NCBI GenBank assembly: GCA_017999915.1
Contig: JAGNKX010000012.1
Location: 123,277 to 187,276, forward strand
Direction: 5' to 3'
Origin: Spirochaetota bacterium
Lineage (GTDB): Bacteria; Spirochaetota; UBA4802; UBA5550
DNA: 64,000 bases
The notes under the pieces: model-generated
The model's input: the letters and a program-made list of their open reading frames with translations, nothing else
Databases searched by the model: none
What the model was told of the DNA's origin: nothing
Translations under genes and position numbers: made by a program
Part shown: positions 43,648 through 53,043 of the stretch, one piece after another
How positions within the stretch are numbered: position 1 is the first letter of the stretch
Layout of the letters: each line of letters opens with the position of its first letter

Positions 43648-46623
43648 ATGTTCGAAAAAATAGGTTATTATTCCGTCAGGTACCGGTACCTTGTCATCTC
43701 TTTCTGGGTCGTCGCGGTCGGCGTCGTCACGTGGCTCGCGCCCAACCTCTCCGACCTGGGCATATCGGACCAGTCGGCGTACCTGAGCGCGAAGGAGCCG
43801 AGCATCAGGGCCCAGAAGATGATAAAGAAATATTTCCCCAAAGAGGTGTTTTCCAATTCCGCGATCCTCGTGCTCGAATCTGAAAAGGGCTCCCTGAAGG
43901 AGCCGGAAGGAATGGCGGCCATAGCCGGGCTGACGGCGTGGATAAAATCGCTGAAGGACCCCAAGATATCGGAAAACCTCCTGTCGCCGGCCGATCCCAA
44001 CCTCGCGGACCGGCTCATAAGCCGGGACGGCCGCGTGGCCATCATCTTCGCCGGCATCAACGGCGCCCCGGACGACAAGGCCGTGGAAAGGACCATGGAC
44101 GTTATCACGGGGCACATGGCGAACCTGCCGGCAGGGTATAAAGGATATGTCACCGGCGACGTGCCCATCACCAACGCCTACAAGATGTGCATCCTCGAGA
44201 GCGCGGAGAAGACCATCATCATCACCATCGTCCTGGTCATCGTGTTCCTGGTCCTGATATACCGCTCACCGATACTGCCCTTCGTACCGCTGGTCATCAT
44301 AGGCGTGGCCTACGGGATCGCGCGCGGCATCGTCGCGTGGCTCGCTCAGCGCGGCATGGTCTTATCGTCCATGACGGACCTGTTCATGGTGGTGCTCCTG
44401 TTCGGTGCGGGCACCGACTACTGCCTTTTCATCATCAGCAGGTTCAAGGAATACATGGCCGACGGCATGGCGGCGGCCGACGCCGTGGCGCGCACCATGG
44501 AGCGCGTCGGCGAGACGATCGCGAGCAGCGCGGGCACGCTGATCGTGGCCGACATCGCCCTCAGCTTCGTGTCGGTGAAGCTCTTCTCCAGCACGGGCCC
44601 GAGCCTGGCGATCGCGCTCCTTATCGCCCTCTGCGCGGTCATGACCCTCACGCCGGCCATGCTGGCGATCATCGGCAGGCGCGCCTTCTGGCCCGGGAAG
44701 CCCCGGCACGCCCACGAGGCCACGCTCTGGGGGTGGCTGGGAGACTGGATCACGCGCGTTCCCTGGGCGCCGCTCTCGCTGGCCCTCCTGGTGATGGTCC
44801 CCCTCGCGATCTACGGCCAGGGACAGAGGCAGACCTTTGACATGCTGGCGGACCTGCCGGAGAAGAACATGGTGCGGGTCGGCTACGACATACTGGCCGA
44901 AAAATTCGGCGTGGGGGAGATGCTCCCGGTGGACGTGCTGGTGACCGGCGTCAAAGGCTCGCGCACGCCCGAAGGCATCGGGAAGATCACCCGGACCACC
45001 GAATACCTGAGAAGCATCCCGGGCGTGAGCGGCGTGCGCAGCCTGACCAATCCGACCGGGCAGCCCGACGCGTTCACTTCCCGAGTGCTCCGCGTCGACT
45101 TCCAGCTGGCGCAGCTGGCGCTGCAGGTCGACGCGATCGGCGCCGCCATCGGCGACCCGCCGAAGCTGAAGGCGTTCATCTACGGCGCTGACATGATGTT
45201 CGCGGCATTGCGCGACTACTTCGACGGCCTGGCGGGGGCTTTCCCGGGCCTCGCGACCGATCCGGACTATGTCAATGCCCTGGATTCGATTGGGCGGGCG
45301 CGGGCGCGGTATGATTCCACCGCGCACCTCGTGAAGGTCCCGGCGCAGCTGGCCGAGATCGGCAGGATCATGAAGGCCATGAAGGAGACAGATCCGGGGG
45401 CCATAGTGCCGAAGCTGGAGATGCTGCGGACGTATTTTGCGGGGCTGGCGCAGGTCGCGCCGGCCATAACGGAGATGAACGGATACGCGGGAACGATGTC
45501 GGCCCTTGACGGCCTCCACGGAAAGTTCGCCGCCTACCGGAAGATGCCGGCGGTGACGCGGCTCGTCCTTATGATCCTGGACTATATCGAGCTGGAGGGC
45601 CTCAAATCGAAGCTATCGGACAACCTCCGCCTCCTGGCTCAAGAGGCGGACGTCAAGCTCCCAAACATCGTGTACGTGCCGCCCATCGTGCCGCCTGAGC
45701 TGAACTACATCATAAATCCCATCCTGGGCGACCTCCGGTCGTTCCAGGCCTCGGTGCGGAGCCTGTCGGCGAAGTTCGCGGGCCGATCCGACGGGTATTA
45801 CGCGCCGGTCGAGCTGGCCCGCCTGCCGGGCGGGGGAGCGCTCATGATGCTCCTCGACACGTACACGACCATGGAGGGGAACGCGGCGCGCTACCAGCTG
45901 CTGTTGAAAGACGAGCCCTTCTCGGAGGCGGCCGTGGAGACCGTCCGGAGGATACGGGCCATGGACCTGCCCGACACCTTTTACGTGAGCGGCAACATCC
46001 CCGTGCTCTCGGACCTGCGCGACGCGATGAAGCGCGACACGGTGCTCATGTGGGTCCTGGTCTGCGGAGGGATCATGGCGGTGCTCGTGTTCCTGCTGCG
46101 CAGCGCCGTTGCGCCCCTCTACCTCCTGGGCACGATACTGCTGAGCTACAACGCCTGCATGGGCATCATGCGGTTCCTGTTCGAGTTCATCCTGGGCAGG
46201 GAGATCGCCTGGTTCGTGCCCTTCTTCATGTTCGTGCTCCTCCTGGCCCTCGGCATGGACTATAACATCTTCCTGATGGGTCGGGTGCGGGAGGAGGCGG
46301 CGGTGCATGGCACCCGCAAGGGCGTGCGGCTGGCCGTGCTCCACACCGGGGGCATCATCACTTCGGCCGGGATCATCATGGCCGGGACCTTCGCGGCCAT
46401 GATGTCGTCGACGCTGATGGGGCTGGTACAGCTGAGCTTTGCCGTCACCGTGGGCGTGCTCCAGGACACCTTCGTCACGCGCACCATCCTGGTGCCGTCC
46501 ATCGTGGTGCTCCTGGACCGGTGGAACTGGTGGCCGGGCCGGCTGGCAGGGGAAGGGAAGGGGGAGGGAGGATCACCCGAACCGGAGCTGGCCCCGGCGG
46601 GCGAGGCGAACGGGACAGGTTAA
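43648..46623 (+). CDS. MMPL-family RND exporter
   Basis: A large inner-membrane exporter of 991 residues with the MmpL layout. There is one N-terminal helix, a periplasmic domain, then five clustered helices near 187-345 with the GAGTDYCLFIISRFKEYM motif (the conserved GxxxD-Y segment). A second periplasmic domain with helical content (about 390-785) and a second helix cluster with LALGMDYNIFLMGRVREEA follow. These two aspartate-bearing segments are the proton-relay signatures. Such proteins move lipids, hopanoids or siderophores outward. AGAGGATGAG precedes the ATG. Confidence 0.92.
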   Translation: MFEKIGYYSVRYRYLVISFWVVAVGVVTWLAPNLSDLGISDQSAYLSAKEPSIRAQKMIKKYFPKEVFSNSAILVLESEKGSLKEPEGMAAIAGLTAWIKSLKDPKISENLLSPADPNLADRLISRDGRVAIIFAGINGAPDDKAVERTMDVITGHMANLPAGYKGYVTGDVPITNAYKMCILESAEKTIIITIVLVIVFLVLIYRSPILPFVPLVIIGVAYGIARGIVAWLAQRGMVLSSMTDLFMVVLLFGAGTDYCLFIISRFKEYMADGMAAADAVARTMERVGETIASSAGTLIVADIALSFVSVKLFSSTGPSLAIALLIALCAVMTLTPAMLAIIGRRAFWPGKPRHAHEATLWGWLGDWITRVPWAPLSLALLVMVPLAIYGQGQRQTFDMLADLPEKNMVRVGYDILAEKFGVGEMLPVDVLVTGVKGSRTPEGIGKITRTTEYLRSIPGVSGVRSLTNPTGQPDAFTSRVLRVDFQLAQLALQVDAIGAAIGDPPKLKAFIYGADMMFAALRDYFDGLAGAFPGLATDPDYVNALDSIGRARARYDSTAHLVKVPAQLAEIGRIMKAMKETDPGAIVPKLEMLRTYFAGLAQVAPAITEMNGYAGTMSALDGLHGKFAAYRKMPAVTRLVLMILDYIELEGLKSKLSDNLRLLAQEADVKLPNIVYVPPIVPPELNYIINPILGDLRSFQASVRSLSAKFAGRSDGYYAPVELARLPGGGALMMLLDTYTTMEGNAARYQLLLKDEPFSEAAVETVRRIRAMDLPDTFYVSGNIPVLSDLRDAMKRDTVLMWVLVCGGIMAVLVFLLRSAVAPLYLLGTILLSYNACMGIMRFLFEFILGREIAWFVPFFMFVLLLALGMDYNIFLMGRVREEAAVHGTRKGVRLAVLHTGGIITSAGIIMAGTFAAMMSSTLMGLVQLSFAVTVGVLQDTFVTRTILVPSIVVLLDRWNWWPGRLAGEGKGEGGSPEPELAPAGEANGTG

Positions 46624-46654
46624 GCGCCCTCTGATGCAGACGCGTCAGCCCGAA

Positions 46655-47776
46655 TTATTCCCACGTCACGTTGTTGATATCCCTGGTCGTTCCGGGATGC
46701 ATGGATATGCCCGGAAGGGCGTACCAGGAGCCGCCGATGTTGTTGCGTATCACGCAATCCGCAAGGCGTATGTTTCCGCTCATGTCATTGGTTATAAAGA
46801 AGATGGCCGATCCATGGGCGTTCACCCTGTTGTATTCTATGAGTGTGCCGCACAGGGACAGTGTCATGGTGTTGCCGTCGTTGTAGATCGCGCCGCCGCT
46901 GCCGCCGCCCGGCGTCAGGGGTTCGGCCGGATTGGCGCCGTTGCCGGTGGCGCGGTTGTATGAGAAGAGGCTGTTGATGATGGTCCATGACACGCCGATG
47001 CTGCTGATCCCGCCGCCGTTCGCCCCGGAATTGCCGAAGCCCTCCGCGCCGCCGAAGGTGCAGTTCGTGACATAGACGGGCAGGCCGGAATACTGGCTGA
47101 AGACACGGACAGCGGCGCCACCGACATCGGGCCCGAAATAACTGCAGGTGTTGCCGAAGAAGCGGCAATTGACCATCTTGAAGCGACCCCCGCGCACCCA
47201 TATGGCGCCGCCGCCGTCATACTGGAATTCATTCTGAGAGTCGCCGTCGACGAAGGTCAGGTTCTGGACCGTCAGGCGGGGATGGTCCTGGTCCTGGCAG
47301 TGGTTCGTGGTCCAGACCTGGTTGGGATCGCAGGTGTTCATGTATAGAATGCGCGTCACGCGGCCGCCGCTGAGTGCCACGGTGCCGCCGCCGTCGATGA
47401 CGATGTCGGGCCTTTGATTATTGAACACCTTGGCTGGGCGGCTGAGCGTGATGGTCACCGGGTCCGGGCCGCAGTTGAAGACGATCTTCCCTCCCCGGGA
47501 CACCGCCGCGATAAAGGCGTCGGCGGTGCAGCTGGAGGGCGTACCGCTCCCCACTGTCTCGTCGGGATTGGACACGTCCACAGCCTGCGCCTCGGCCGGA
47601 ATGGCGCAGGAACCGCCCGGATTTCCCGCCGGAGGGCCGGCCCAGGGGTTTGTCCGGCCAGGAATGGCAAGATTGACCAGCATCGATTTCATGCCGGGTT
47701 TGGTATCCGGACAACCGCACAAAAGGAGGACGATGAAGGAATAAGCGGTTATCCGCAGATATCGTGAGTATACCAT
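46655..47776 (-). CDS. Beta-helix repeat lipoprotein
   Basis: A 373-residue surface or periplasmic lipoprotein: hydrophobic N-terminus with lipobox LCGC (Cys22). The rest is a right-handed parallel beta-helix with recurring short strands such as IVIDGGGTVALSGGR, FKMVNCRFFGNTCS, VYVTNCTFGGAEGFGNSG and IRLADCVIRNN, plus paired cysteines. This matches pectate-lyase-like or polymorphic membrane protein-like chains often annotated CSLREA-type. It may bind or cut polysaccharide; no catalytic triad can be pointed out. It converges on the MMPL gene. Confidence 0.85.
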   Translation of the reverse strand: MVYSRYLRITAYSFIVLLLCGCPDTKPGMKSMLVNLAIPGRTNPWAGPPAGNPGGSCAIPAEAQAVDVSNPDETVGSGTPSSCTADAFIAAVSRGGKIVFNCGPDPVTITLSRPAKVFNNQRPDIVIDGGGTVALSGGRVTRILYMNTCDPNQVWTTNHCQDQDHPRLTVQNLTFVDGDSQNEFQYDGGGAIWVRGGRFKMVNCRFFGNTCSYFGPDVGGAAVRVFSQYSGLPVYVTNCTFGGAEGFGNSGANGGGISSIGVSWTIINSLFSYNRATGNGANPAEPLTPGGGSGGAIYNDGNTMTLSLCGTLIEYNRVNAHGSAIFFITNDMSGNIRLADCVIRNNIGGSWYALPGISMHPGTTRDINNVTWE

Positions 47777-47884
47777 GGTGTAGCTGTTGAGTCCTTGCCG
47801 ATTGATAAATAACTAAACCGGCGTGATGGCGCAGTCCATCATTTTTTATATTTCGGGCCGGAATCGGCGACCTGCATTTATATT

Positions 47885-49036
47885 TCAGTCTCTCTTCGGC
47901 CGGGTGTTGCGACCTCTATTTCCAGCATTGTCCCGTGCTTTTGGTCCTGGGGAGTGTGATGAATTATGTGTTCCCCTTGAGCCTGATTTCGGACCTGATG
48001 AAGGAGAGAATCGATTCGGAGAGCCGCCCGATGGCTTTGGCCTGGAGTCCCTGCGGGTTCCGGGGTCCCACTGTTTTGATGGTGCTGAAGGTCTGCCCGG
48101 GCGCGCCGGTTTGTCATGGGACCATTCTTTTCTGCGGGGATGTTGAGAATCGGATTTACCCCGTGAGAAGGATATCGGCGGTCTTTCGTCCGGATCGGGG
48201 AATCTTTCCCTGGTGTTGTAATTGATATCAGGTTTGGGGGATCCGCCATAGCCGGACCTGTGGCCGTCCCGTGCGGTTCTGTTCTGGCGCGTCGCCTTGT
48301 CATGGGACCATTCTTTTCTCTGGGGATGGCGGAAATCGGATTTACCCCGTGAGAAGGATCTCGGCGGTCTTTCGTCCGGATCGGGGAATCTTTCCCTGGT
48401 GTTGTAATTGATATCAGGCTTGGGGGGGCCGCCATGGCCGGATCCGCGGCCGTCCCGTGCGGTCCTGTTTGGGCGCATCGGCTTATCATGGGACCATTCT
48501 TTTCTCTGGGGATGGCGGGAATCGGGTTTTCCCCGTGAGAAGGATCTCGACGGTCTTCCCTCCGGATCGTAGAATCTTTCCCTGGAATTGTAGTTCGTCT
48601 CTGGTTGTGGGGATCCGTTATAGCCGGACCGGTGGCCGTCCCGAGATGTCCTGTTTTGGCGCGTCGGTTTGTCAGGGGACCATTCTTTTCTTTGGGGATG
48701 CCGGGAATCGGCCGGTCTTCGGGAGGCAGTTCTGTTTTTTGAGGGTCCTGACAGGGTCGAGTTGATTTTGCTGTAGTTATTAATTGAAATAGCTTTCGCC
48801 TTGCTTGCTTTAATTTCCAGGCTGATGCGGACCTCCCGGTCCTTGAACATGATACCGTTCAGTTTTTCAATGGCCAGCGCGGCTTCCGCTTCATCGGACA
48901 TCTCGATAAAGGCGCAGCCTTTCTTCTTGCGCATCTTTATATTTACCACGGTTCCGTAATCGGACAAAAGTGTCTTTAATTCCTCTTCCGTCACGGCAAA
49001 GTCCAGATTTCCCATGAATAATTTTTTATGTTCCAT
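47885..49036 (-). CDS. RNA-binding protein: RRM domain plus basic tandem-repeat tail
   Basis: A 383-residue protein. Residues 5-78 are a canonical RRM: RNP2 LFMGNL and RNP1 KKGCAFIEM, with the helix EAEAALAIEKLNG. Residues 110-295 are three near-perfect 62-residue repeats built on RHPQRKEWS, RDGxxSG and NYNxRERFxDP, ending SFSRGK. A shortened fourth copy and a Pro/Ser/Gly/Arg-rich end follow. The tail is strongly basic, disordered and rich in aromatic and Arg residues, resembling RGG-type RNA-binding tails. AGAGG precedes the ATG. Stand-alone bacterial RRM proteins are short, so this tail is unusual. Confidence 0.88.
   Translation of the reverse strand: MEHKKLFMGNLDFAVTEEELKTLLSDYGTVVNIKMRKKKGCAFIEMSDEAEAALAIEKLNGIMFKDREVRISLEIKASKAKAISINNYSKINSTLSGPSKNRTASRRPADSRHPQRKEWSPDKPTRQNRTSRDGHRSGYNGSPQPETNYNSRERFYDPEGRPSRSFSRGKPDSRHPQRKEWSHDKPMRPNRTARDGRGSGHGGPPKPDINYNTRERFPDPDERPPRSFSRGKSDFRHPQRKEWSHDKATRQNRTARDGHRSGYGGSPKPDINYNTRERFPDPDERPPISFSRGKSDSQHPRRKEWSHDKPARPGRPSAPSKQWDPGTRRDSRPKPSGGSPNRFSPSSGPKSGSRGTHNSSHSPGPKARDNAGNRGRNTRPKRD
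48107..48709 (-). repeat. 186-bp direct tandem repeats coding the RRM protein tail
   Basis: Three full in-frame copies of a 186-bp unit (48709-48524, 48523-48338, 48337-48152) and a partial fourth to about 48107. The anchor sequence GACCATTCTTTTCT recurs at exact 186-bp steps on the plus strand. Copies are close at the DNA level, so copy number may vary between strains or be misassembled. Confidence 0.85.
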
Positions 49037-49723
49037 TAAAGACCTCTGAAGTTATAATATCATTGAGTTAACAAAAATCGAAGCTCATCATGCCCTGAAT
49101 CATCATATACCAGATATCTTAAGATTAAACTTGAGAGCTGCGGGAATGATAAGATCGCTTCTTTTAAATTGAAAGGATTCCAGATGAATGGCTTTGTTTT
49201 CTTTAAATCCAGGGTCGGGCATCCTGCAAGTTTAATCGACCGGCATGAATTACTTATAAAACAGAACGGTCAATTTTGTCAAGAAGGTATCATGCCGCCG
49301 TCTCATTTCTGCGATTTTCTCTTAAAGAGGCCTTCCTGGATCAGGACCGGCATCACCCGAAGACCCGTCCTTGAAACCATTCGGTTATCGTGCTGCAGGG
49401 AATTTGTCCTGCCCGCGCGGTTTCATATAAAGTGAACAAATCAGCCATCCGATTGTAATTTTTTAATGACAATCGTGCCTGAATGGGCATAATGGCGGAA
49501 CGGCATTGCAAGGTTTTATATCTAAAACTTTAAGTTGCCGAGCAGCACAAATGGAAATTACGACGATGTTATCTCTCTTTGAATATCATCGAAGCGCTTC
49601 AATCGGTTCCCGCCGGGGAGAAATACCGGTTCACGCTGATTCTCAACGGTTGTTTCCCATCGTCGACCCTGAGGCGGGGAAGGCCCCGCGGTCCCGTGCG
49701 GATGGGCCGGAGAGAGGCCGGTA
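49037..49723. other. 687-bp gap, no convincing gene
   Basis: This is a mostly AT-rich stretch between the RRM gene (minus) and the YaiI gene (plus). Two plus-strand frames (starting near 49169 and 49579) have unusual composition and no good ribosome binding sites, so I do not call them; the second runs into the YaiI gene in another frame. The half next to the RRM gene could be a long 5' leader, as in cold-shock-type RNA-binding genes. Confidence 0.4.
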
Positions 49724-50176
49724 ATGCGGATCCTTGTGGACGCGGATTCATGCCCGGTCGTTATCAAGGAGATACTGTATCGGGCAGCCGAGCGCCTTCG
49801 TATTCCCCTTGTCCTGGTGGCAAATCAATACCTGAGCGTCCCCGGATCCGTGTATATCTCATGTATCGAGGTTCCGGCCGGTCCCGACATTGCCGATGAC
49901 CGCATCGTTGACATGGTGGAAACGGATGACCTGGTCATATCAGCCGATCTCCCCCTCGCGGACCGCGTAATAGCAAAGGGCGGCTTTGCGCTCAACCCAC
50001 GGGGTGATTTGTATACCGCCGAGAACATAAAGGACCGCCTCGCGACGCGTGACCTGATGGACCTTCTCAGGCAAAGCGGCATGGATACGGGCGGGCCATC
50101 CTCCTTCAGCCAGAAAGACCGGCAGGCCTTTGCCAATCAGCTCGATCGTTTCCTTGTGAAGCATGGCCATGGATGA
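49724..50176 (+). CDS. YaiI/YqxD family protein (UPF0178, PIN-like)
   Basis: A 150-residue protein of the UPF0178 family. The signature [22 protein letters not shown] (seen as ILVDADSCP) is followed by [21 protein letters not shown] ([12 protein letters not shown]) and [19 protein letters not shown] ([12 protein letters not shown]), with a [18 protein letters not shown] end. Acidic residues are those of PIN-like nuclease folds, but activity is unproven for the family. A GAGAGAGG-like purine run precedes the ATG. Length is normal. Confidence 0.92.
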   Translation: MRILVDADSCPVVIKEILYRAAERLRIPLVLVANQYLSVPGSVYISCIEVPAGPDIADDRIVDMVETDDLVISADLPLADRVIAKGGFALNPRGDLYTAENIKDRLATRDLMDLLRQSGMDTGGPSSFSQKDRQAFANQLDRFLVKHGHG

Positions 50177-50297
50177 GGGAATGAGGCCGCCGGAAGGTTG
50201 TCCGTGTATCATATAAGCGATGTCTATTCGCGCCTCTGATGTCTTTGGAGATCAGGGCGTATGTTCAATCAAGAATTTTATATACCGGAGGTTAAAT

Positions 50298-50960
50298 ATG
50301 AGCTTGGTGAAAAAAATCCTCATCGGTGCGGTTGTTGTTATCCTGGCCGCCGCCGCCCTGGTCGTCGGTTCTTTCATGCACCTGGGTACCCCGACAAAGG
50401 GAGAACCAATCGGCGCCTATGAAAAGCCGAATAAGGCCCTCCTGGTCATCGATATCCAGGAGGATTTTTCAGGCCCCCATTCGAAGACGTATGCAGCGGG
50501 TGATGCCGAGGCGGCCATAGCCGCGGTCAACAGCGTGATCGACAGGGCCGAAAGAGCGCAGTGGACCATAGTATACATCAGGCATGAGTTTTCGGGATTT
50601 ATGGCCTGTCTTTCCAGGATATTCATGGGGGGCAAGGCCACACAGGCAAGCCCGGGGATTGTCATGGATAAGCGGGTTGCCGTAAGAACGAAGAATGAAT
50701 TCATCAAGCACCGCGGAGACTCCTTTTCGAATCCCGGCCTTGACGCTTTTTTGAGGAAAAACAGCGTCAATGAGCTTGTTATCGTGGGCCTTGACGCGGA
50801 GTATTGCGTTCATAACACGGCCAGGGGAGCCCTGAACCGGGGATACAAGGTGAATATCGTCAGGGACGCCATACTTCTGAGCAATAAGGAAAAGTGGAAC
50901 GAGCTGATGGATAAATACAAACGTGACGGCATTACCATCCTCGAGAGCAAGGACCTGTGA
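50298..50960 (+). CDS. Membrane-anchored isochorismatase-family cysteine hydrolase
   Basis: A 220-residue protein with an N-terminal membrane anchor or signal (residues 6-27). The isochorismatase-like domain follows: Asp52 in VIDIQEDF, the lysine region KHRGDSF (Lys137) and the nucleophile Cys170 in LDAEYCVHNTA, giving the complete D-K-C triad of nicotinamidase-type hydrolases. Family members hydrolyse amides or vinyl ethers; an exported form is less usual and the substrate is unknown. CGGAGG 8 nt before the ATG at 50298 fixes the start, rather than an upstream in-frame ATG at 50220. Confidence 0.87.
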   Translation: MSLVKKILIGAVVVILAAAALVVGSFMHLGTPTKGEPIGAYEKPNKALLVIDIQEDFSGPHSKTYAAGDAEAAIAAVNSVIDRAERAQWTIVYIRHEFSGFMACLSRIFMGGKATQASPGIVMDKRVAVRTKNEFIKHRGDSFSNPGLDAFLRKNSVNELVIVGLDAEYCVHNTARGALNRGYKVNIVRDAILLSNKEKWNELMDKYKRDGITILESKDL

Positions 50961-51047
50961 GCTTTTCACGAATACCTTCGGGAGTCGGTTAGGAGCGGAC
51001 ACCCGGGTATCGTCAGGGATTACTCTAATTACTGATTTAGCCCGGGC

Positions 51048-51251
51048 CTATACGGAAGAGGCTTGAACGAATAGTTTCGATTTTTCGATAAGGCAGGCCC
51101 GGCCGCGGTCGTCAAGGGAAAAGATGTCGAATTGTTTTTCGGAAAGCTCCTGCACGGCCTGTCTGAAATGCTCCCGGTCCCGAAAGGTTATTGTATAGTC
51201 GCCTTCTGATTGGTTGATGATGACAAATTTGCTCGTTGCTTTATTTTTCAT
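51048..51251 (-). CDS. Small conserved-looking protein of unknown function
   Basis: A 67-residue soluble, charged protein (MKNKATSKFVIINQSEGDYT at its start). It has two predicted beta strands, a helix with REHFRQAVQELSE, and a C-terminal strand region. I know no family. It is called because it has a perfect AAAGGAGG site 4 nt before the ATG and normal coding composition. It lies downstream of the isochorismatase-like gene on the opposite strand. Confidence 0.65.
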   Translation of the reverse strand: MKNKATSKFVIINQSEGDYTITFRDREHFRQAVQELSEKQFDIFSLDDRGRACLIEKSKLFVQASSV

Positions 51252-51465
51252 GCTCCTCCTTTAATTGCCGCGGCCGCGGTGGTTTAACCGGCGCGGTATT
51301 GGTGCGGTTCCAGTGCGGTCAAGGACGGATGATTATCACTTTTCCCGCGAAATTTCTATTATAATACACATATTCCGGATGCGCTGCAGTTTCAAGTATT
51401 TTCTTGTTGTGAAAAAAATAATCTGCGAAACGCACCGGCCGATGACGAAGAAGATGAAAAACAAG

Positions 51466-52704
51466 TCACGCCGTCTCATCGACAATATCAAGGCAGAGAA
51501 TGTATTTGTCGTTTCCGTTATCCGTGAATGGCATCGATATGGTTATGCAGATATTGCCGGTCGCCAGCGAAATGTACGGTTCCGTGGTGTATTTGGGCAG
51601 TCCTCCGGAAACGAGAAAAAAATAGTCCTTTGATGACTGGTCGGTGCCGACGATCCCCGGCTGGAACAAAAAACTGGGGGCATGGAGGATGCGGTCATGG
51701 TAAAAAACCGTGCCGGTCATCTGGGTCCCGTATTCGTCGATAATATAGGCGCATTCCAGATGGGGATTGGCCTGCACGAGCGTTTCGAGGGCGGCCTCGA
51801 ACTCTTCAGGGCCGCGGCGCGAAAGCTCATCGATGAAATCCTTGATGATGGCGCTGTATTCCCGGTGGAGCAGCTTCTTCCCGGTTATTTTTTTCACGGC
51901 GGATTCTTTATATTTTTTCGCGATGGCGCTGATGGCGCCCTCTGTTTTCTCAATGAGCGGGATCATGTCGGCGCATGGCGCGGCAAAATAGTATCCCTGG
52001 AGAAAATCTATGTCCAGTTCGAGGAGGGAATGCACTTCCTCTTCCGTCTCGATTCCCTCCGCGATGACCAGTGATCCGATCCTGTGGGCGAGCGTCACGA
52101 TTGACCGGATGATTTCCCTGCCATGGCGCTCACTGTGGATGGACCGGATAAGGGACTTGTCGATTTTCAGTATGTCAGGCTTGACGAGGGCGATCCTGTC
52201 GAGATTTGAAAAGCCGGTCCCGATGTCGTCAAGGGCCATGAGAAAACCCTTGGCCCGGTAGGTGTTTATGAACTTTGCCAGGGATTCAACGCTGGCGATC
52301 TCCGATTCTATGATTTCGATGAGGATCCTGCCGGGATGGATACTCGTGGATGCCGCCAGGTCAAGAAGATGGTTCGATCCGACGGTGTCCTCCGTCAGGA
52401 TGGCGGGGTCGATATTTATCGAAAGAATTAACTTTTCGTCCCTGTGATAGAGGGGGCAAAAATTCTCAATGGCTTTTTTTCTGCACAGGCGGTCCAGCTG
52501 AACGGTCAGGCCTTCCCGCGCCGCCTCTTTGAATATGATATCGGGCGGGATGAGGTAGGGATGACCCGGGTTCTTTCCGCGGCTTAACGCTTCAAAACCC
52601 ACGATCGACTTCTTTTTGATGGATACCAGGGGCTGGAAATGAGTTTCCACCAGTTCGTTTTCTATAATAGTGGCGAGATCTATGTTCCGGTCGCGCGCGT
52701 TCAC
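51466..52704 (-). CDS. EAL-domain c-di-GMP phosphodiesterase with C-terminal Cache-like sensor
   Basis: A 412-residue signalling protein. The EAL domain (about 10-255) has all key motifs: EAL at Glu38, the SINIDP asparagine, IEIIESE, LDDIGTGFSN with the metal-binding aspartates, ILKIDK, IAEGIETEEE and QGYYF. It should degrade cyclic di-GMP. The C-terminal 130 residues (ECAYIIDEYGTQMTG, then DQSSKDYFFLVSGG and ATGNICITISMPF) look like a single Cache/PAS-like sensor, although no membrane segment flanks it. That domain order is the reverse of the usual. The start is a GTG with GAGAGG upstream. Confidence 0.88.
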   Translation of the reverse strand: MNARDRNIDLATIIENELVETHFQPLVSIKKKSIVGFEALSRGKNPGHPYLIPPDIIFKEAAREGLTVQLDRLCRKKAIENFCPLYHRDEKLILSINIDPAILTEDTVGSNHLLDLAASTSIHPGRILIEIIESEIASVESLAKFINTYRAKGFLMALDDIGTGFSNLDRIALVKPDILKIDKSLIRSIHSERHGREIIRSIVTLAHRIGSLVIAEGIETEEEVHSLLELDIDFLQGYYFAAPCADMIPLIEKTEGAISAIAKKYKESAVKKITGKKLLHREYSAIIKDFIDELSRRGPEEFEAALETLVQANPHLECAYIIDEYGTQMTGTVFYHDRILHAPSFLFQPGIVGTDQSSKDYFFLVSGGLPKYTTEPYISLATGNICITISMPFTDNGNDKYILCLDIVDETA

Positions 52705-53043
52705 CGTTCCTCTCCGTGAAAAAGGATAATCAAGATGGGCCTTTCCATCCAGCCTTTGTATTAATGCTGGCTCCTATTTACAATTATAAAAAAGCACATT
52801 GAACGCGGGAACACGTTATTTTACATGGGGGTAATATTAAAGGATATCCGTGCCGATGTGAAGCTCGGAGGTGACGCTTGTTTTTTTCGATGCCCCTATG
52901 GGAAAATTCCGCATAAATATCTTGCAATTCCGGCTGCCCCGGTATAAGATACGTCCGTAACGCCTCCTCCCGGGGCTCGATTCCGTACAACGTTCCACAA
53001 TCTCTTTCAATGTCCAGGCTTGATATACGACGAGGTGACAGCT
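52705..53043. other. Divergent intergenic region
   Basis: About 339 bp between the EAL gene (minus) and the cysteine-rich protein gene (plus). It contains one candidate plus-strand promoter (annotated at 52922-52948) and nothing that I would call a gene. Confidence 0.45.
52922..52948 (+). promoter_or_regulatory. Candidate promoter for the cysteine-rich protein gene
   Basis: TTGCAA at 52922-52927 and TATAAG at 52943-52948, spacer 15 nt, about 95 nt before the start codon. The short spacer makes this tentative. Confidence 0.35.

Noticed and set aside
48107..48709. CRISPR-like array
   Set aside because: The repeats are 186-bp contiguous in-frame coding units without spacers.
49169..49435. 88-residue plus-strand reading frame in the gap after the RRM gene
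   Set aside because: It has a non-ATG start, no ribosome binding site, unusual composition and no family resemblance.
49579..49899. 106-residue plus-strand frame overlapping the YaiI gene
   Set aside because: It runs in another frame through a strong UPF0178 gene and has no ribosome binding site.
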